Shown: positions 45,069-54,371 of the stretch, piece after piece
Layout: every line of letters starts with the position of its first letter
Numbering within the stretch: the first letter of the stretch is position 1
Source of the DNA: Mesorhizobium sp. Root157
Lineage (GTDB): Bacteria; Pseudomonadota; Alphaproteobacteria; Rhizobiales; Rhizobiaceae
Reading direction: 5' to 3'
NCBI RefSeq assembly: GCF_001427385.1
Contig: NZ_LMGJ01000012.1
Span: 186,433-250,432, forward strand
DNA length: 64,000 bases
Program-made: the position numbers and the translations under genes
The notes under the pieces: model-generated
Told to the model about the DNA's origin: nothing
The model's database searches: none
The model's input: the letters and a program-made list of their open reading frames with translations, nothing else

Positions 45069-45830
45069 CTACGTCCTCAGCCGGTAGCCGGTCTTGAACA
45101 TCCACCCCACCACCATGATGCAGGCAAAGAGGAAGGCAAGCGTCATGCCCAGGCTGATGGCCAGCGAAACGTCCGCCGTGCCGAAGAAGCTCCAGCGGAA
45201 GCCGCTGATCAGATAGACCACCGGGTTGAACAGCGTGATCGTGCGCCACATTTCCGGCAGCATGTCGATCGAATAGAACGCGCCGCCGAGGAAGGTCAGC
45301 GGCATCACGACCAGCAGGGGCACGAGTTGGAGTTGCTCGAAATTCTGCGCCCAGATGCCGATGATGAAGCCGAACAGCGAGAACGTCACCGCCGTCAGGA
45401 TCAGGAAGCAGACCATCCACACCGGATGCTCGATATGCAGCGGCACGAACAGCGCGGCCGTCGCCAGGATGATCAGCCCGATCGCCACCGATTTGGTTGC
45501 CGCCGCCCCCACATAGGCGATGACGATCTCCAGATAGGAAACCGGCGCCGACAAAAGTTCGTAGATCGTGCCGACGAATTTCGGGAAGTAGATGCCGAAC
45601 GATGCGTTCGAAATGGACTGCGTGAGCAGCGACAGCATGATCAGCCCCGGCACGATGAAGGCACCGTAACTGACGCCGCCGATTTCGGAGATGCGCGAAC
45701 CGATCGCCGCGCCGAACACGACGAAATAGAGCGAGGTCGAGATCACCGGCGACACGATGCTCTGCAAAAGCGTGCGCAAGGTGCGGGCCATTTCGAACCG
45801 GTAGATGGCCCAGATCGCGTGGCGGTTCAT
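45069..45830 (-). CDS. ABC-2 exporter permease (YadH-like)
   Basis: A 253-residue inner-membrane permease with six hydrophobic segments and the ABC-2 motif region [20 protein letters not shown], followed by [19 protein letters not shown]. It resembles YadH/NodJ-type permeases that move hydrophobic molecules or polysaccharides. It is coupled to the ATPase gene by a four-base overlap. The exported molecule is not known. Confidence 0.92.
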   Translation of the reverse strand: MNRHAIWAIYRFEMARTLRTLLQSIVSPVISTSLYFVVFGAAIGSRISEIGGVSYGAFIVPGLIMLSLLTQSISNASFGIYFPKFVGTIYELLSAPVSYLEIVIAYVGAAATKSVAIGLIILATAALFVPLHIEHPVWMVCFLILTAVTFSLFGFIIGIWAQNFEQLQLVPLLVVMPLTFLGGAFYSIDMLPEMWRTITLFNPVVYLISGFRWSFFGTADVSLAISLGMTLAFLFACIMVVGWMFKTGYRLRT

Positions 45831-46750
45831 GCCTGCCTCACCAGGTTGACGAAGATTTCCTCGAGCGAGCTGTTTTGCGTATCGAGGTCGCGGAACTGGA
45901 TTTCCGCTATCTCCAGGTCGCGCAACAGCGAAGCGACGCCCGGCCGATCGCTCTGGTTGTCGTAGGTGTAGGTGAGCGCTTCGCCATCCCCGGAAAGCTC
46001 CAGCCTGTAGTCGGCCAGCGCGGCCGGAATGGCGCTCAGCTTCTGGCGCAGTTCCAGCTTCAACTGCTTGCGGCCGAGCTTGCGCATCAGTTCGCTCTTG
46101 TCTTCCACCAGGATGATCTCGCCGTGATTGATGACGCCGACGCGATCGGCCATCTCCTCGGCTTCCTCGATATAGTGCGTGGTCAAGATGATGGTCACGC
46201 CGCTTTCGCTGAGCCGCCGCACCATCGCCCACATGTCTTGCCGCAGTTCCACGTCGACGCCCGCCGTCGGTTCGTCGAGGAACAGGATCTTCGGTTCGTG
46301 CGCCAGCGCCTTGCCGATCATTACCCGCCGCTTCATGCCGCCTGACAGCGTCATCACCTTGGCGTCGCGCTTGTCCCACAAAGACAGGTCCTTCAGGATC
46401 CTGTCGACGAGGTCTGGATTGGCAGGCTTGCCGAACAGGCCGCGGCTGTAGCTCAGCGTCGCCCGAACCGTCTCGAACGCTTCGACCGTCAGTTCCTGCG
46501 GCACCAACCCGATCAGCGCGCGCGCCGCGCGGTAGTCTCTGCCGATGTCGTGGCCGTCCACGGTGATCGTGCCGCCCGATCGGTTGACGATGCCGCACAC
46601 GATCGAGATCAGCGTCGTCTTGCCCGCGCCATTGGGGCCAAGCAGGGCGAAAATTTCGCCGCGCCTGATGTCCAGATTGATGTCCTTCAGCGCATTGAAG
46701 CCGGAGGCATAGGTTTTCGAAACGCCGGAAATCGAAATGATTGGCTGCAT
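45827..46750 (-). CDS. ABC exporter ATPase (YadG-like)
   Basis: A 307-residue ATP-binding subunit with Walker [15 protein letters not shown], the signature [19 protein letters not shown], Walker [14 protein letters not shown] and H-loop [14 protein letters not shown]-terminal domain of about 90 residues ([19 protein letters not shown]) is typical of YadG-like exporters. It pairs with the overlapping permease gene. It diverges from the PepSY gene, with 187 bases between. Confidence 0.95.
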   Translation of the reverse strand: MQPIISISGVSKTYASGFNALKDINLDIRRGEIFALLGPNGAGKTTLISIVCGIVNRSGGTITVDGHDIGRDYRAARALIGLVPQELTVEAFETVRATLSYSRGLFGKPANPDLVDRILKDLSLWDKRDAKVMTLSGGMKRRVMIGKALAHEPKILFLDEPTAGVDVELRQDMWAMVRRLSESGVTIILTTHYIEEAEEMADRVGVINHGEIILVEDKSELMRKLGRKQLKLELRQKLSAIPAALADYRLELSGDGEALTYTYDNQSDRPGVASLLRDLEIAEIQFRDLDTQNSSLEEIFVNLVRQA

Positions 46751-46856
46751 GGCTGAAAACTGCGGCTGGAATGAATTTGTCTCTGATGCTTGAATGTCGG
46801 TGCGCCGCGCGCAATGTCAACGTGCCTCCTGACATTTCACGCCATTTCCGTTTCAG

Positions 46857-46882
46857 GGAACCAAAGCGGGGCGGGGCGAGTT
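46857..46882 (+). promoter_or_regulatory. Near-match EcfG-type promoter before the PepSY gene
   Basis: GGAAC (46857-46861) is followed after 17 bases by AGTT (46879-46882), one base off the CGTT core. The -10 element is 55 bases before the ATG at 46938. Confidence 0.35.
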
Positions 46883-46937
46883 GTTTCTTGTTTGCCGGTT
46901 CAAATCGCAAGACAGGTTGCAAGATATAGGGGTTCTC

Positions 46938-47195
46938 ATGCTCAAGACAGTTTCTGCCGCCGCCATCGCGACTTTCCTTCTTGCCAGCGGCGCCTATGCC
47001 CAGGACACCGACCGGGCGCCGCCTCCGGACGCGAAGAAACTCTCCGAGATCGTCGCCAAGGTCGAGCAGCGCAACGGCTTTCGTTACATCGGCGACATCG
47101 AGTGGGACGACGGAGCCTACGAGGTCACTTACTACACCGTGGACAAGGCCAAGGTGGAAATCCGGTTCGACCCGGTTACCGGCGAGCCGAAATAG
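46938..47195 (+). CDS. Secreted PepSY-domain protein
   Basis: An 85-residue protein with a Sec signal peptide (first 21 residues ending ASGAYAQ) and a single PepSY domain: [20 protein letters not shown], then [20 protein letters not shown] and [12 protein letters not shown]. PepSY domains bind or inhibit proteases and occur alone in the periplasm of many rhizobia. The start at 46938 is the only one giving a full signal peptide. A near-match stress promoter lies upstream. It precedes the cytochrome bd genes, but no link is evident. Confidence 0.88.
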   Translation: MLKTVSAAAIATFLLASGAYAQDTDRAPPPDAKKLSEIVAKVEQRNGFRYIGDIEWDDGAYEVTYYTVDKAKVEIRFDPVTGEPK

Positions 47196-47296
47196 CGCAT
47201 GCTGCGACACCTCGCCTCGCGTGGCGCTGCGCCGCTTTGACGGCGTTTGCCTGAGCGCCTAGTTTCTGCCTGGGAGAGCAGCCGGAGCCTTTGCCC

Positions 47297-48661
47297 ATGG
47301 ACCCGCTCATACTGTCTCGGATTCAGTTTGGAGCGAACATCTCGTTCCATATCCTGTTTCCGACCATCACCATCGCTCTCGGCTGGGTGCTTCTCTTCTT
47401 CAAGCTGCGCTACAACGCCACCGGCGACACCGCCTGGATGCGGGCCTACTTCACCTGGGTCAAGGTGTTCGCGCTGTCCTTCGCGCTCGGCGTCGTCACC
47501 GGCGTCACCATGAGCTTCCAGTTCGGCACCAACTGGCCGGGCTACATGGAAACGGTCGGCAATATCGCCGGCCCCTTGCTCGCCTACGAGATCCTCACCG
47601 CCTTCTTCCTCGAAGCCGCCTTCCTCGGCATCATGCTGTTCGGCTTCCGCCGTGTCTCGAACCGCATCCACACGCTCGCCACCGTTCTCGTCGCCGGCGG
47701 CACCACCGTCTCGGCCTTCTGGATCATTGCGCTCAATTCCTGGATGCAGACCCCGACCGGTTACGAGATTCGCGATGGCGTGGCGCATGCCGTCGACTGG
47801 TGGGCGGTCATCTTCAATCCGTCCATGCCCTACCGGCTCATCCATATGCTGATCGCCTCGGGCCTCACGGTCGCCTTCCTCATCGCCGGCTTTTCCGCCT
47901 TGCGCTACCTTGCGGGCGACCGCTCGGACTCCATGTGGAAGGCGTTGCGCACCGGCACCTTCCTTGCCGCCGTGCTGATCCCGGTGCAGATCTTCGTCGG
48001 CGACCTGCACGGACTGAACACGCTGGAGCATCAGCCGGCCAAGATCGCCGCCATGGAAGCCAACTGGCATACCGGGGCGAACGTGCCGCTGGTGCTGTTC
48101 GCCATTCCCGACGAGGCGGCGAAGGAGAACCGTTTCGAGATCACGGTGCCCAATGGCGCCAGCCTCATCCTCAAGCACAGCGCCGGCGGCGTCGTGCCGG
48201 GTCTCGACCAGTTCGAAGGTAACCATCCGCCGGTCTTTCCCGTCTTCTGGGGTTTTCGCATCATGGTCGGCACCGGCCTGTTGATGCTCGCCGTGTCATG
48301 GTCCGCCGCCTTTTTCCTCCGCCGCCGCGCCAGCCTGCCGAAACCTTTGGCGCTGCTCATGGTGCCGATGGCGCTGGCAGGCTGGGTGGCGACGCTTGCC
48401 GGCTGGTACACCACCGAGATCGGCCGCCAGCCCTGGCTGGTCACCGGCATTCTCAAGACCGCCGATGCGGTCGGTCCGGTTGCCGGCAGCCATGTCGCGC
48501 TGACGCTGGCCATCTATCTCATCCTCTATGCGGCACTGCTCGTCACCTATCTCGGCGTGCTGGTGCATCTGGCGTTGAAGGCGGCGAAGGACGGCGATAC
48601 CTCGCCCTTGCCCGGCGTGCTCAACGCCGCGCTCTCGCAACCGGCGCAAAGCGAGAGGTGA
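47297..48661 (+). CDS. cydA: Cytochrome bd-type ubiquinol oxidase subunit I (CioA-like)
   Basis: The 454-residue subnit I reduces oxygen with ubiquinol and carries hemes b558, b595 and d. The first helix SRIQFGANISFHILFPTITI includes the heme d/b595-type His, and the helix with FQFGTNWPGYMETVGNIAGP and FFLEAAFLGIMLFG is typical. The periplasmic Q-loop is short (HWTGANVPLVLFAIPD-like, about residues 250-290), as in the cyanide-insensitive oxidases (CioAB) of pseudomonads and rhizobia. ATG 47297 is used; a TTG two codons upstream is also possible. cydB follows, but only after an inserted DUF559 gene. No cydX or cydDC is visible. Confidence 0.95.
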   Translation: MDPLILSRIQFGANISFHILFPTITIALGWVLLFFKLRYNATGDTAWMRAYFTWVKVFALSFALGVVTGVTMSFQFGTNWPGYMETVGNIAGPLLAYEILTAFFLEAAFLGIMLFGFRRVSNRIHTLATVLVAGGTTVSAFWIIALNSWMQTPTGYEIRDGVAHAVDWWAVIFNPSMPYRLIHMLIASGLTVAFLIAGFSALRYLAGDRSDSMWKALRTGTFLAAVLIPVQIFVGDLHGLNTLEHQPAKIAAMEANWHTGANVPLVLFAIPDEAAKENRFEITVPNGASLILKHSAGGVVPGLDQFEGNHPPVFPVFWGFRIMVGTGLLMLAVSWSAAFFLRRRASLPKPLALLMVPMALAGWVATLAGWYTTEIGRQPWLVTGILKTADAVGPVAGSHVALTLAIYLILYAALLVTYLGVLVHLALKAAKDGDTSPLPGVLNAALSQPAQSER

Positions 48662-48666
48662 GGGTG

Positions 48667-49260
48667 ATGCGCGCGCCGGCCTTGACATTTGCACATGCCC
48701 GACGCCTTCGCCGCGACATGAGCCTTCCCGAGGTTCTGTTGTGGGATTGCCTGCGGGCAGGACGCCTCGAAGCCTTGCGGTTCAGGCGGCAGCACGCGGC
48801 CGGGCCGTATGTGCTCGATTTTTATTGTCCCGAGGCAAAGCTGGCCGTCGAGGTGGATGGCGCACACCATGACCTTGCTGGACAGATGGAGCATGACAAA
48901 CGCCGGGATCGGTGGCTGTCTGAGCAGGGCATCCGTACTCTGAGAATTCCAGCCACGGACATCCTGAATGAAAAATCGTTGGAAGGCGTGCTGATTATGA
49001 TCGCGCATGCCGCAAGTTCTTCGACTGCCAAGCCGCCCCCTCCACCGCCTTCGGCGGTCCCCCTCCCCCGTAAACGGGGGAGGATCAACGGTGGCGACGG
49101 CCTCGACCTTGGATCCTCCCCTGCGAAGCGGGGGAGGGGGACCGCCGAAGGCGGTGGAGGGGGCGAAGCCTGCTGCCGTGGAGGGGGCGCAGTCGACCTC
49201 GGTGGAGGGCGCGCAGATGGCGCCGCCGACAGCAACGACGACCGGGAGCAGACCCCATGA
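48667..49260 (+). CDS. DUF559 endonuclease-like protein with repeat-encoded tail
   Basis: A 197-residue protein. Residues 1-115 form a DUF559 domain, related to Vsr-type and restriction endonucleases: RRDMSLPEVLLWDCLRAGRL, then FRRQHAAGPYVLDFYCPEAK, LAVEVDGAHHD (the PD-D/ExK-like acidic pair) and KRRDRWLSEQGIRTLRI. From about residue 123 the frame runs through an inverted repeat and yields a low-complexity tail (PPPPPPSAVPLPRKRGR and Gly-rich stretches). The gene lies between cydA (5 bases) and cydB (ATGA overlap), where no other gene is expected. The repeat-coded tail keeps the frame open to the cydB start. Confidence 0.8.
   Translation: MRAPALTFAHARRLRRDMSLPEVLLWDCLRAGRLEALRFRRQHAAGPYVLDFYCPEAKLAVEVDGAHHDLAGQMEHDKRRDRWLSEQGIRTLRIPATDILNEKSLEGVLIMIAHAASSSTAKPPPPPPSAVPLPRKRGRINGGDGLDLGSSPAKRGRGTAEGGGGGEACCRGGGAVDLGGGRADGAADSNDDREQTP
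49036..49164. repeat. 129-bp dyad repeat element in the cydA-cydB interval
   Basis: A 35-base arm at 49036-49070 (starting GCCCCCTCCACCGCCTTCGG) is repeated as a perfect reverse complement at 49130-49164. Inside lie two smaller stem-loops: CCCCCG/CGGGGG around TAAA on the left, and CCCC/GGGG-type pairing with GCGAA on the right. The centre (49085-49115) is not symmetric. This is a full copy of the type of intergenic palindromic element widespread in Mesorhizobium-like genomes. Here it lies inside a translated frame. Extra half-copies (GGTGGAGGG near 49175-49205) follow. Confidence 0.9.
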
Positions 49261-50261
49261 CCCTCGACTGGCCAACCCTGCTGCCGCTGATCTTCGCGGG
49301 CCTGATGGGCCTTGCGATCCTCATCTATGTTGTGCTCGACGGTTTCGATCTCGGCATCGGCATCCTGTTTTCCGTTGCCGACGACGCCGAAAAAGACACC
49401 ATGATCGCCGCCATCGGGCCGTTCTGGGATGCCAACGAAACCTGGCTGGTGCTGGCGGTCGGCCTTTTGCTCGTCGCTTTTCCGCTGGCGCACGGCATCA
49501 TCCTCACCGCCCTTTATCTGCCGACCTTCCTGTTGCTGGTCGGCCTCATCCTGCGCGGCGTTGCCTTCGACTTCCGCGCCAAGGTGCCCGCTGGCCGCAA
49601 GCGGCGCTGGAACGGCATCTTCTTTGCCGGATCCGTGCTGGCCTCGCTGGCGCAGGGTTACATGCTCGGCATCTATGTGCTGGGGCTCGATACGGGTCTC
49701 GCGGCAATGGCCTTTGGCGCGCTGGTTGCGCTTTGCCTCGCCGCCTCCTATGCCGCAATGGGCGCGGCCTGGCTGATCTACAAGACCGAGGGCGCCTTGC
49801 AGCAAAAGGCGGTGCTGTGGCTGCGCTCGACGCTGGTGCTCACCGTGCTCGGCATGGTGGCAATATCGCTGGCCACGCCTTTTGCCAGCCCCCGCATCTT
49901 CGACAAATGGTTCGTGTGGCCACAGATGCTCTATCTGTCGCCGCTACCCATCCTCTCAGCGCTGCTGTTCGCGTGGCTGTGGCGCCAGACTTTCCATTTG
50001 CCGAAGGAAAATGACCGCCATTCCATCGTGCCGTTCCTCACGCTCGCGGCAATCTTTGCGCTTGGCTTCGCCGGCCTCGCCTGGTCGTTCTATCCCTTCG
50101 TGGTGCCGGATAGGCTGACCATCTGGCAGGCGGCCTCGGCGCCTGAAAGCCTGGCCTTCATTCTCGTCGGCACGGTCTTCGTGCTGCCGATCATCATCTT
50201 CTACTCGTTTTATGCCTATCGCGTTTTCGGCGGCAAGGCCGGCGATCTGACCTACGACTAG
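49257..50261 (+). CDS. cydB: Cytochrome bd-type ubiquinol oxidase subunit II (CioB-like)
   Basis: A 334-residue integral-membrane protein with about eight helices that forms the second subunit of the bd oxidase. The opening LIFAGLMGLAILIYVVLDGF is characteristic, and the helix DANETWLVLAVGLLLVAFPL follows the conserved GPFWDANE loop; LRGVAFDFRAK is also typical. Its start codon overlaps the stop of the DUF559 gene (ATGA), so it depends on translation through that gene or on an internal start site; no strong ribosome site is visible before it. Confidence 0.95.
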   Translation: MTLDWPTLLPLIFAGLMGLAILIYVVLDGFDLGIGILFSVADDAEKDTMIAAIGPFWDANETWLVLAVGLLLVAFPLAHGIILTALYLPTFLLLVGLILRGVAFDFRAKVPAGRKRRWNGIFFAGSVLASLAQGYMLGIYVLGLDTGLAAMAFGALVALCLAASYAAMGAAWLIYKTEGALQQKAVLWLRSTLVLTVLGMVAISLATPFASPRIFDKWFVWPQMLYLSPLPILSALLFAWLWRQTFHLPKENDRHSIVPFLTLAAIFALGFAGLAWSFYPFVVPDRLTIWQAASAPESLAFILVGTVFVLPIIIFYSFYAYRVFGGKAGDLTYD

Positions 50262-50308
50262 CAGGGGATGAGCCGGTTTTCGGGCAAGACAAAGTTGAAT
50301 CCGCCGTC

Positions 50309-51610
50309 GTGAAAATAACCGCAGACATCCCGATCGATCAGGACTTGGCCGATCTGCAGAAGGTTTCCTTCGGCTATTTCCTGCATGAGACGAACCCGCG
50401 CACGGGGCTCGTCGCCGACCGCACCCGCGTCGGGTCTCCAGCCAGCATTGCTGCCGTGGGCATGGCGCTCACAGCCTATCCCATCGGTGTCGAACGCGGC
50501 TTTTGCACCCGCGAGGAGGCGCGTCGAAAGACGCTGGCCGTTCTGCGCTTCCTGTGGAACAGCCCGCAAGGCCCGGAGCGGGACGCGGCTGGCTACAAGG
50601 GCTTCTTCTACCATTTCCTCGACATGGAAAGCGGCCGCCGCGTCTGGAAATGCGAACTCTCCACCATCGACACCGCGCTGCTTATGGCCGGCGTGCTGGC
50701 GGCGGGTCACTGGTTCAACCACGACAGCGCGGAGGAAGCGGAAATCCGCGACCTCGCCGACCGTCTCTATCGGCGCGTCGATTGGCGTTGGGCGCTGAAC
50801 GGCGGCGCCACCCTCTCGCATGGCTGGCGGCCGGAGCGCGGCTTCCTGCGCTATCGCTGGGCCGGCTACGATGAGGCGTTGATCCTCTATTTGCTGGCGC
50901 TCGGCTCGCCGACTTTCCCCATCCCGCCGGAAAGTTACGCGGCCTGGCTCTCCACCTATCGCTGGAAAAGCGTCTACGGCCACGAATTCGTCTATGCCGG
51001 GCCGCTGTTCATCCACCAGTTCTCGCACATCTGGGTGGATTTCCGCGGTATCCGCGACGCTTTCATGCGCGAACACGGCAGCGACTATTTCGAAAACAGC
51101 CGCACCGCCACCTATGTCCAGCGCGCCTATGCCATGCGCAATCCAGGCGGCTTTGCCGGCTACGGCGCCGAATGCTGGGGCATCACGGCCAGCGACGGGC
51201 CGGGCCGCATGTGCCGCACCGTCGGCGAGCGGCAACGCCGCTTCTTCTCATATCATGCGCGCGGCGCGCCGTTCGGGCCGGACGATGGGACCGTTTCGCC
51301 TTGGGCGGCGGTGGCTTCGCTACCCTTCGCACCCGAGATCGTGCTGCCGGCCATCCGCCATTTCCACGACCTCAACCTGCACATGGACAACCCTTACGGT
51401 TTCACCGCCTCCTTCAACCCGACGCTGGCCGAGCCCGGCGGTTCGCCGGCCGGGTGGGTCGCGCCCGACCATGTCGGCATCAACCAGGGTCCGGTCGTGC
51501 TGATGCTGGAGAATTACCGCAGCGGCTTCGTCTGGAGGCTGATGCGTCGCTCGCCCTATCTGGTCGAAGGTCTGCGCCGCGCCGGTTTTCGCGGCGGGTG
51601 GCTCGAATAA
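50309..51610 (+). CDS. Glucoamylase-like protein (GH144 beta-1,2-glucanase type)
   Basis: A 433-residue (alpha/alpha)6-barrel protein of the glycoamylase-like family, which includes endo-beta-1,2-glucanases (GH144) and a domain of cyclic beta-1,2-glucan synthase. Key parts are VSFGYFLHETNPRTGLVADR, the helix CELSTIDTALLMAGVLAAG, then WAGYDEALILYLLALGSPT and PLFIHQFSHIWVDFRG. No signal peptide is visible, so it may act in the cytoplasm. The start GTG 50309 overlaps the stop of a 14-codon frame (50268-50312) that begins ATG after GCAGGGG, so this could be a leader peptide. Cyclic beta-1,2-glucans are made by rhizobia, which gives a natural substrate. Confidence 0.8.
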   Translation: MKITADIPIDQDLADLQKVSFGYFLHETNPRTGLVADRTRVGSPASIAAVGMALTAYPIGVERGFCTREEARRKTLAVLRFLWNSPQGPERDAAGYKGFFYHFLDMESGRRVWKCELSTIDTALLMAGVLAAGHWFNHDSAEEAEIRDLADRLYRRVDWRWALNGGATLSHGWRPERGFLRYRWAGYDEALILYLLALGSPTFPIPPESYAAWLSTYRWKSVYGHEFVYAGPLFIHQFSHIWVDFRGIRDAFMREHGSDYFENSRTATYVQRAYAMRNPGGFAGYGAECWGITASDGPGRMCRTVGERQRRFFSYHARGAPFGPDDGTVSPWAAVASLPFAPEIVLPAIRHFHDLNLHMDNPYGFTASFNPTLAEPGGSPAGWVAPDHVGINQGPVVLMLENYRSGFVWRLMRRSPYLVEGLRRAGFRGGWLE

Positions 51611-51627
51611 TGCGCCGCTCCGGTTGA

Positions 51628-52362
51628 TCAGTTCGTCGCCGCTTTCACCAGCACCGGCTTGTCGCTGTATACCTGCGGGAACAGCTTCTTCAGGTTCTCG
51701 ACCTTGGGCAGGTCGTTATAGACGATGTAGGGATAGGTCGGGTTCAGTTCGAGGAAGTCCTGGTGGTAGGCCTCGGCCGGATAGAACGCCTTGCCGGTTT
51801 CCAGCGTCGTCACGATCGGCTTGCCGAACGCCTTGGTCTCGTCGAGTTGGGCAATGTAGCTCTGCGCGATCTTTTTCTGCTCGGCATTTGCGGCAAACAC
51901 CGTCGAGCGGTATTGCGGCCCGCGGTCCGGCCCCTGGTAATTCAGCTGGGTCGGATTGTGCGCCACCGAAAAATAGACCTGCAGCAACTGGCCATAGGTC
52001 ACCTTGGCCGGATCGTAGGTGATCTCCACCGATTCCGCATGGCCGGTGCGCCCCGTGCCCACCGTCTCGTAGACGGCATCGTCGGCGCTGCCGCCGGCAT
52101 AGCCGGACACCGCGCTCGTCACGCCCTTGACGTGCTGAAACACGCCTTGCACGCCCCAGAAGCAACCGCCCGCGAACACCGCCTTTTCCAGCCCCGGCTT
52201 CACTTGCTCGTCAAGCGCCGGCGGCGGTATCGCCACTGCGTCCTCCGCCGAGATGGCCGGCGCCTGCCACAGCGCCACGGCAACACCGGCCAGCGCCAAT
52301 GCTGCGAGCACGGCTCTTGCGCCGCTGCCCCATCTTGACGCGCGTTTCGTCATGTCGGTCAT
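51628..52362 (-). CDS. msrA: Peptide methionine-S-sulfoxide reductase MsrA, exported
   Basis: MsrA repairs oxidised methionine. The catalytic motif GGCFWGVQGVFQHVKGV is intact, and GYAGG, YDPAKVTYGQLLQVYF and GRTGHAESVEITYDP fit the family. The N-terminus is hydrophobic (VLAALALAGVAVALWQAP), so this version is exported or membrane-anchored; most MsrA proteins are cytoplasmic. The start at 52362 follows GGAG; an upstream ATG at 52377 lacks a ribosome site. It is convergent with the glucanase gene and divergent from lepA. Confidence 0.95.
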   Translation of the reverse strand: MTDMTKRASRWGSGARAVLAALALAGVAVALWQAPAISAEDAVAIPPPALDEQVKPGLEKAVFAGGCFWGVQGVFQHVKGVTSAVSGYAGGSADDAVYETVGTGRTGHAESVEITYDPAKVTYGQLLQVYFSVAHNPTQLNYQGPDRGPQYRSTVFAANAEQKKIAQSYIAQLDETKAFGKPIVTTLETGKAFYPAEAYHQDFLELNPTYPYIVYNDLPKVENLKKLFPQVYSDKPVLVKAATN

Positions 52363-52556
52363 GGCAACGGTCTCCATCGTCCAGCAGCCCTCGTCGTCAG
52401 CATAAAACGGAACGCCGCGCCGCGCGTCTCACAATCCCGTGCGCGCTGCGTTTGCGCCCGTGCCTGCCGCTGCGGCCTGGTCCCGGTTGCTTTGTCGCAT
52501 TCGTCCGCCGAAATCCGGTTTCCACTTTGCCTGCGAATGCTTTATAGCCCGCGCCC

Positions 52557-54371
52557 ATGACCACATCGCTCGACCACATCCGCAATTTCTCCATCGTCGC
52601 TCACATCGACCATGGCAAGTCCACGCTCGCCGACCGCCTGATCCAACTCACCGGCGGCATGGACGCCCGTGAGATGGCCGGCAAGGAGCAGGTTCTCGAC
52701 AATATGGACATCGAGAAGGAGCGCGGCATCACCATCAAGGCCCAGACCGTGCGCCTGACCTACAAGGCGAAGAACGGCGAGGACTACATCCTCAATCTCA
52801 TCGACACCCCCGGCCATGTCGACTTCGCCTATGAGGTGTCGCGCTCGCTCGCCGCCTGCGAAGGCTCGCTGCTGGTCGTCGACGCCTCGCAGGGCGTCGA
52901 GGCGCAGACGCTGGCCAACGTCTACCAGGCCATCGACAACAACCACGAGATCGTCGTGGTCCTGAACAAGATCGACCTGCCCGCCGCCGAGCCCGAGCGC
53001 ATCAAGGAACAGGTCGAGGAAGTCATTGGCCTCGACGCCAGCCAGGCCGTGATGATCTCGGCCAAGACCGGCATCGGCATCGAGGACGTGCTCGAAGCCA
53101 TCGTCCACCAGCTTCCGCCGCCGCGCGAGGGCGACGCCTCAAAGCCGCTGAAAGCCATGCTGGTCGACAGCTGGTACGACGCCTATCTCGGCGTCATCGT
53201 CCTGGTGCGCGTCATCGACGGCGTCATGAAGAAGGGCCAGACCATCCGCATGATGGGCACCGGCGCCAAATATCTGGTCGAGCGCACCGGCGTGTTCACG
53301 CCCGCCCGCGTCGCCGTCGACGAACTCGGCCCCGGCGAATTCGGCTTCATCACCGGCTCGATCAAGGAAGTGGCCGACACCCGCGTCGGCGACACCATCA
53401 CCGAGGATCGCCGCCCGACCACGCAGGCGCTGCCCGGCTTCAAGCCGGCCCAGCCGGTGGTGTTCTGCGGCCTGTTTCCCGTCGATGCCGCCGACTTCGA
53501 GGATTTGCGCGCCGCCGTCGGCAGGTTGCGCCTCAACGACGCCTCCTTCTCCTATGAAATGGAAACCTCGGCGGCCCTCGGCTTCGGCTTCCGCTGCGGC
53601 TTCCTCGGCCTCTTGCACCTCGAAATCATCCAGGAGCGGCTGGAGCGCGAGTTCGACCTCGACCTCATCGCCACCGCGCCCTCCGTCGTCTACCGCATGC
53701 ACCTCACCAATGGCGAGGTGAAGGAACTGCACAACCCCGCCGACATGCCCGACGTGGTCAAGATCGACCATATCGAGGAGCCGTGGATCCGCGCCACCAT
53801 CCTCACCCCGGACGATTACCTCGGCTCCATCCTCAAGCTGTGCCAGGACCGCCGCGGCATCCAGTCCGACCTGTCTTATGTCGGCAAGCGCGCCATGCTG
53901 GTCTACGACCTGCCGCTCAACGAGGTGGTGTTCGATTTCTATGACCGCCTGAAGTCGATCTCGAAGGGCTACGCCTCCTTCGACTATCACCTGACCGACT
54001 ACAGGGAAGGCGACCTCGTCAAGATGTCGATCCTCGTCAACGAGGAGCCGGTCGACGCGCTCTCCATGCTGGTCCACCGCACGGCGGCGGAAAAGCGCGG
54101 TCGCACCATGGTCGAGAAGCTGAAGGAACTGATCCCGCAGCACATGTTCAAGATCCCGATCCAGGCTGCCATCGGCGGCAAGGTCATCGCGCGCGAAACC
54201 CTTTCGGCGCTGCGCAAGGACGTCACCGCCAAATGCTACGGCGGCGACGTCTCACGCAAGCGCAAGCTGCTCGACAAGCAGAAGGAAGGCAAGAAGCGCA
54301 TGCGCCAGTTCGGCAAGGTCGACATCCCGCAGGAAGCGTTTATCCAAGCGCTCAAGATGGGGGATAATTGA
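52557..54371 (+). CDS. lepA: Elongation factor 4 (LepA)
   Basis: LepA is a ribosome-bound GTPase that aids ribosome back-translocation or initiation-related assembly. The 604-residue protein has the G1 motif [10 protein letters not shown]2-region [14 protein letters not shown]3 DTPGHVDF, G4 NKIDLP and the C-terminal domain unique to LepA ([20 protein letters not shown]). No EF-G domain IV is present, as expected. It is followed by a row of hairpins rather than another gene. Confidence 0.98.
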   Translation: MTTSLDHIRNFSIVAHIDHGKSTLADRLIQLTGGMDAREMAGKEQVLDNMDIEKERGITIKAQTVRLTYKAKNGEDYILNLIDTPGHVDFAYEVSRSLAACEGSLLVVDASQGVEAQTLANVYQAIDNNHEIVVVLNKIDLPAAEPERIKEQVEEVIGLDASQAVMISAKTGIGIEDVLEAIVHQLPPPREGDASKPLKAMLVDSWYDAYLGVIVLVRVIDGVMKKGQTIRMMGTGAKYLVERTGVFTPARVAVDELGPGEFGFITGSIKEVADTRVGDTITEDRRPTTQALPGFKPAQPVVFCGLFPVDAADFEDLRAAVGRLRLNDASFSYEMETSAALGFGFRCGFLGLLHLEIIQERLEREFDLDLIATAPSVVYRMHLTNGEVKELHNPADMPDVVKIDHIEEPWIRATILTPDDYLGSILKLCQDRRGIQSDLSYVGKRAMLVYDLPLNEVVFDFYDRLKSISKGYASFDYHLTDYREGDLVKMSILVNEEPVDALSMLVHRTAAEKRGRTMVEKLKELIPQHMFKIPIQAAIGGKVIARETLSALRKDVTAKCYGGDVSRKRKLLDKQKEGKKRMRQFGKVDIPQEAFIQALKMGDN

